Positions 61,264 to 64,000 of a stretch of DNA of 64,000 nt are shown one piece after another. The first letter of the stretch is position 1. Each line of letters starts with the position of its first letter. The notes under the pieces are model-generated. The model searched no databases. It worked only from the letters and a program-made list of their open reading frames with translations, and was not told the DNA's origin. The DNA is from an uncultured Bacilli bacterium (GTDB taxonomy: Bacteria; Bacillota_I; Bacilli_A; RF39; UBA660), in contig CAKOKU010000001.1 of NCBI GenBank assembly GCA_934095865.1, positions 1 to 64,000 on the forward strand. The letters are read 5' to 3'. A program made the translations under genes and the position numbers.

Positions 61264-62649
61264 ATGGTTGATGACGAAAAAAAGAAGAAAAACAAGTGGA
61301 TTGTTTTAGGAAGTATTATTTTGTTAATTCTTTTAGGGTTGTGGGTTAGTTTTTATACATTGATGAATAATCCTAAATATGTGATAACAAAATCTATAAC
61401 CAAGACTTTTAGTGTGGTAAAACAAGAAGTTAAAAATGAGTCTTTGTTTGCTAATGACACTTTTAGTTTTAACGTAAAGGCCTCTTTTGGTGGAGATACT
61501 CTTAGTGGTGCTTTAGATGGTGATGTTTTAAAACTTGGTGGTTATTTAGACCGAACAAATAAAAGATTAAGTTTGAATGGTCGCTTAATTGAAGATGATA
61601 AAACATTGCTTGATGGTGTTTTGACAATTAAAGATGATGAAAAATATGTTAGCAGTGCCAATTTATTTGATAATATTTATAGTTTGAAAAATTATGCTTG
61701 TGATGATGATTCTATAATTTGTGATTTTTTAAAAGCTGACTTTTTTGATGGAAATTATAATTATAATTTGGAAGAAATATTAACTGATTTTGAACAGGCT
61801 TTTAAAAAGAGTATAGATAATAATAATGTATTTCGTAATAAAGGTTCCTTTAAAGATAGTAATGCAAATTATAATAAGTATACATATAAATTAAATAAAG
61901 ATACTTTGAATGATATTTATAGTAGATTAAATGATGATAGTAAGAAATTATTATATGATGTTTATTATTTCATTAGTGATGCTGAAGATGTTAATGATGC
62001 CAAGTTACTTTTAGAAAGTGATATTAATAATTGGACAGATAGTTTAGAATTTAATATTTATACAAATGGTTTATTAAATGAATTTAAGGCTTTAGAAATA
62101 GGTAATAATGATTCTTTTATTAATATAGAGTATAGTAGGGATGATAATGATCTAGTTATTCGTGTACCTGAATATAATATTAAAGTTGATGTATTAGCTA
62201 GTAACAATGAGATAACAACTACTTTGTATTATAAAAATACTTTATTAGCCCGTGAAATAAAAAAGCTTGAAGATTCTAAAGAAACGATTGATGTCGAAAT
62301 TTCTTTGATGGGGGCAAATTTTACTGCCAAGATTATTCATAATTATACTAAGGATAGAACTTCCGTAAATGGTTCATATGATGCGACAATAGATGCTAAT
62401 TTCTTGTTCTTTGATTTTAATGGGACGGGAAATATAGAATATAATGTTAGTAAAAATATAGATTCTGGTTATATTGATGTTGGTAAGGCTATTGATATAA
62501 ATGAATTTACTAAGGAAGATAATGAGAAACTAGAAAGTACTTTAAATGATTTCTTTAAATCAAGAATTGGTAGCAATATTAGTGATATCTTTGGTGATGG
62601 AATTGATGTTGATGACGGTATTGATGACTATTTTAGTTTAGAGGCATAA
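61264..62649 (+). CDS. Membrane-anchored extracytoplasmic protein, unknown
   Basis: This is a 461-residue protein. A short Lys-rich cytosolic start is followed by one membrane helix (about 13-33, IVLGSIILLILLGLWVSF), with the rest outside. The exported part is a single acidic, beta-rich domain with many Asp/Asn residues and ends in an Asp-rich tail (DGIDVDDGIDDYF). Its general look resembles large bacterial lipoprotein-like proteins with two beta halves, but there is no lipobox cysteine and I do not recognise a family. It is monocistronic behind whiA with a bidirectional terminator after it. Confidence 0.65.
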   Translation: MVDDEKKKKNKWIVLGSIILLILLGLWVSFYTLMNNPKYVITKSITKTFSVVKQEVKNESLFANDTFSFNVKASFGGDTLSGALDGDVLKLGGYLDRTNKRLSLNGRLIEDDKTLLDGVLTIKDDEKYVSSANLFDNIYSLKNYACDDDSIICDFLKADFFDGNYNYNLEEILTDFEQAFKKSIDNNNVFRNKGSFKDSNANYNKYTYKLNKDTLNDIYSRLNDDSKKLLYDVYYFISDAEDVNDAKLLLESDINNWTDSLEFNIYTNGLLNEFKALEIGNNDSFINIEYSRDDNDLVIRVPEYNIKVDVLASNNEITTTLYYKNTLLAREIKKLEDSKETIDVEISLMGANFTAKIIHNYTKDRTSVNGSYDATIDANFLFFDFNGTGNIEYNVSKNIDSGYIDVGKAIDINEFTKEDNEKLESTLNDFFKSRIGSNISDIFGDGIDVDDGIDDYFSLEA

Positions 62650-62651
62650 AA

Positions 62652-62687
62652 AAATTAGTTTGCAGAAAATGCAAGCTAATTTTTTTT
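62652..62687 (+). terminator. Terminator between the unknown membrane protein and dut
   Basis: AAATTAGTTTGCA/TGCAAGCTAATTT (one wobble) with a GAAAA loop is followed by eight Ts. A-rich flanks on the other side suggest it works on both strands. Confidence 0.9.
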
Positions 62688-63140
62688 GCTATCAGTGGAA
62701 CCAAAACCACCTTTTCTAACTCCCGTAGCATTATCATCATCAGTGATTAAATATTTTTGGAAGATAACTTGACCAATTATATCTCCTTTTTTGATAATTA
62801 AATCTTCGGTACCAAAGTTCCAGTATTGAAAGAAGAAATGACCATCATTAGTTTCATTACAGTAATAATCAGCATCTATAATTCCAATTGAATTACTCAT
62901 CATAAATCCCTTTTTAGGGCCACTACTACGATTTACTAACATATAGAACTCATCTTTTTGACAATATGCTTTAAGACCAGTAGGTATAAGGGTTGGCTTA
63001 TCTCCATGCTTGTATGGAGGTATTACAATATCTTCGGCAGCTTCAATATCATAACCAGCTGCGGCCGCAGTTTTTCTTACAGGAATGTGAATATCTTTAT
63101 CTTCATATCCTTTAGCAATTTCAAATCCTCTTAATTTCAT
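62676..63140 (-). CDS. dut: dUTP diphosphatase
   Basis: This is a 154-residue trimeric-type dUTPase. The ATG at 63140 is preferred over 63158 because GTGAG precedes it and it lies 1 nt behind nrdG. The motifs in order are AAGYDIEA (I), NRSSGPKKGFMMSNSIG (II), IIDADY (III), GDIIGQVIFQ (IV) and RKGGFGSTD (V). It hydrolyses dUTP to dUMP and keeps uracil out of DNA. The operon with nrdG and nrdD ties deoxynucleotide synthesis to dUTP removal. Motif V ends in GSTD rather than GSTG. Confidence 0.92.
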   Translation of the reverse strand: MKLRGFEIAKGYEDKDIHIPVRKTAAAAGYDIEAAEDIVIPPYKHGDKPTLIPTGLKAYCQKDEFYMLVNRSSGPKKGFMMSNSIGIIDADYYCNETNDGHFFFQYWNFGTEDLIIKKGDIIGQVIFQKYLITDDDNATGVRKGGFGSTDSKKN

Positions 63141-63141
63141 T

Positions 63142-63642
63142 TTAATTCTCACTTTCATATAATATTATTTTATTGGCTTTTAGTGTTTTTTGAATGTCGA
63201 TTACTCTTTGATTAGAAGAGCCACACCATTTTAATCTTGGGTCGTGTAGTTCTTCTTTGAATTGACCGTCGATTAGAACATCTATATAATTCAAAGCTTC
63301 TTTGTTAGGTATATTTTCAAATAAATAGCCGGTCCACAACCATATTGTTTTGTTTGGGTATTTTTCTTTAAAAGCTTTGGCTAATTCTTTTGTTGCTTCG
63401 ATGGTATTAGGATGTAATGGTTCACCACCTAAGATTGATAGACCTTTAATATAATCATCTTTAGCTAGATTAATTATTTCTGCTATTTCGTTATTAGTAA
63501 AGTCTTGTCCTTCGTTGAAATCCCATGTTTCTTTATTAAAACAACCTTTACAATGAAAAGGGCAACCTTGCATGAAGATTGAAACCCTTACACCAGGACC
63601 ATTAGCAATGTCCATTTTTCTTATTTTATTAAATTTTGCCAT
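63142..63642 (-). CDS. nrdG: Anaerobic ribonucleotide reductase activase
   Basis: This is a 166-residue radical SAM enzyme. The cluster motif CPFHCKGC is the CxxxCxxC type, and LGGEPL follows. It cleaves SAM with its 4Fe-4S cluster and creates the glycyl radical on NrdD. It lies 2 nt behind nrdD and just before dut on the same strand. Its presence shows anaerobic nucleotide reduction. Confidence 0.96.
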   Translation of the reverse strand: MAKFNKIRKMDIANGPGVRVSIFMQGCPFHCKGCFNKETWDFNEGQDFTNNEIAEIINLAKDDYIKGLSILGGEPLHPNTIEATKELAKAFKEKYPNKTIWLWTGYLFENIPNKEALNYIDVLIDGQFKEELHDPRLKWCGSSNQRVIDIQKTLKANKIILYESEN

Positions 63643-63644
63643 GG

Positions 63645-64000
63645 TTAGGCATCCTTATTATCAATATGAATAACACGGTCTTTTATCTCTTGGGTACGGC
63701 CTTTATTCCAGAAGTTAGTACCAATATAACCGCAAGTACGACGCGCAACATTTAACTTATTGTGATCACGATTACCGCAATTAGGGCAATACCATTCTAA
63801 ATTGTCATCAATAAGAATTTCACCTGTATAACCACATTCATGGCAATAATCACTTTTAGTATTTAATTCAGCATACATTATGTTGTTGTAAATAAATTTG
63901 ATTACTTCTAAGACAGCGTCTAAATTATTTGTTAAGTTTGCTGTTTCTACATAACTAATAGCTCCACCTGGACTTAATTTTTGGAATTCACTTTCTAATT
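63645..64000 (-). CDS. nrdD: Anaerobic ribonucleoside-triphosphate reductase, C-terminal part
   Basis: This is the end of a gene that continues beyond the right edge; about 118 residues are visible. SPGGAISYVETANL and NNIMYAELNTKSDYC are typical NrdD sequence. The zinc site is CHECGY with CPNCGN, and the glycyl radical motif is RRTCGYIG, with the radical Gly expected there, followed by TNFWNKGRTQEI. It reduces NTPs to dNTPs without oxygen and is activated by NrdG, encoded next. Confidence 0.96.
   Translation of the reverse strand, partial: LESEFQKLSPGGAISYVETANLTNNLDAVLEVIKFIYNNIMYAELNTKSDYCHECGYTGEILIDDNLEWYCPNCGNRDHNKLNVARRTCGYIGTNFWNKGRTQEIKDRVIHIDNKDA

Noticed and set aside
1..64000. CRISPR array or prophage
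   Set aside because: No regularly spaced direct repeats and no cas, capsid, terminase or integrase genes were seen.

Overview
The window is a strongly AT-rich bacterial chromosome segment. It most likely comes from an uncultured, gut-type low-GC member of the Bacillota (class Bacilli, of the RF39/Erysipelotrichales kind). The block rpsF-ssb-rpsR, rplI-dnaB, an M23 peptidase, walJ-rlmH is a Bacilli arrangement, and typA, whiA, ftsEX and gerQ homologues fit. The genetic code is standard: TGA, TAA and TAG all end genes, and prfB (release factor 2) is present with its classical TGA frameshift site. This rules out a Mycoplasma-type code. The lineage assignment is inference from gene content and base composition.

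Layout. Positions 1-1480 hold a DUF1444-like gene and a decayed ISAs1-type transposase, so this looks like a worn accessory edge. 1482-2802 is an NfeD-like/SPFH membrane pair. 2845-7450 is a copper operon under a CsoR-type promoter: csoR, an HMA-UreH_2-cupredoxin fusion, copA, copZ and a DUF2318 lipoprotein. 7550-13785 is a mosaic of small genes: a thioredoxin-like/rhodanese-like pair, an XRE regulator broken by an amber codon, a kinase-like protein, Nudix, a Q/N-rich membrane protein and an ASCH protein. 13978-15928 pairs a cysteine desulfurase with a TtcA-type tRNA thiolase. 16190-23951 holds an adenylate-forming ligase and an acyltransferase flanked by two paralogous hybrid histidine kinases, then a DUF1292 protein. 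24018-30597 holds a membrane-fused GDPD, a multi-pass membrane protein, an ABC-F ATPase and an SDR.

The most unusual part is 30766-41880. Three tandem kinase-like paralogues appear here in different states: one intact, one frameshifted, one pseudokinase. They are followed by prfB and then three tandem secreted HExxH metallopeptidase-like paralogues, the third of which has lost its zinc ligands. Next comes a 25-bp inverted-repeat pair bracketing about 240 bp, directly upstream of a surface-type protein gene. Each repeat is a 10-5-10 recombinase-like core with its spacer in opposite orientation, so this is a candidate phase-variable DNA switch.

42057-64000 is mostly core genome: YitT proteins, typA, a YfcC/DcuC-type carrier, the rpsF operon with a likely S6:S18 leader, rplI-dnaB-M23-walJ-rlmH, ung, lemA, an MBL hydrolase, gerQ, a serine hydrolase, ftsE-ftsX-M23 activator (divisome peptidoglycan control), a putative structured RNA, whiA, then dut-nrdG-nrdD on the minus strand running off the right edge. 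No rRNA, tRNA, CRISPR array or recombinase gene was seen.
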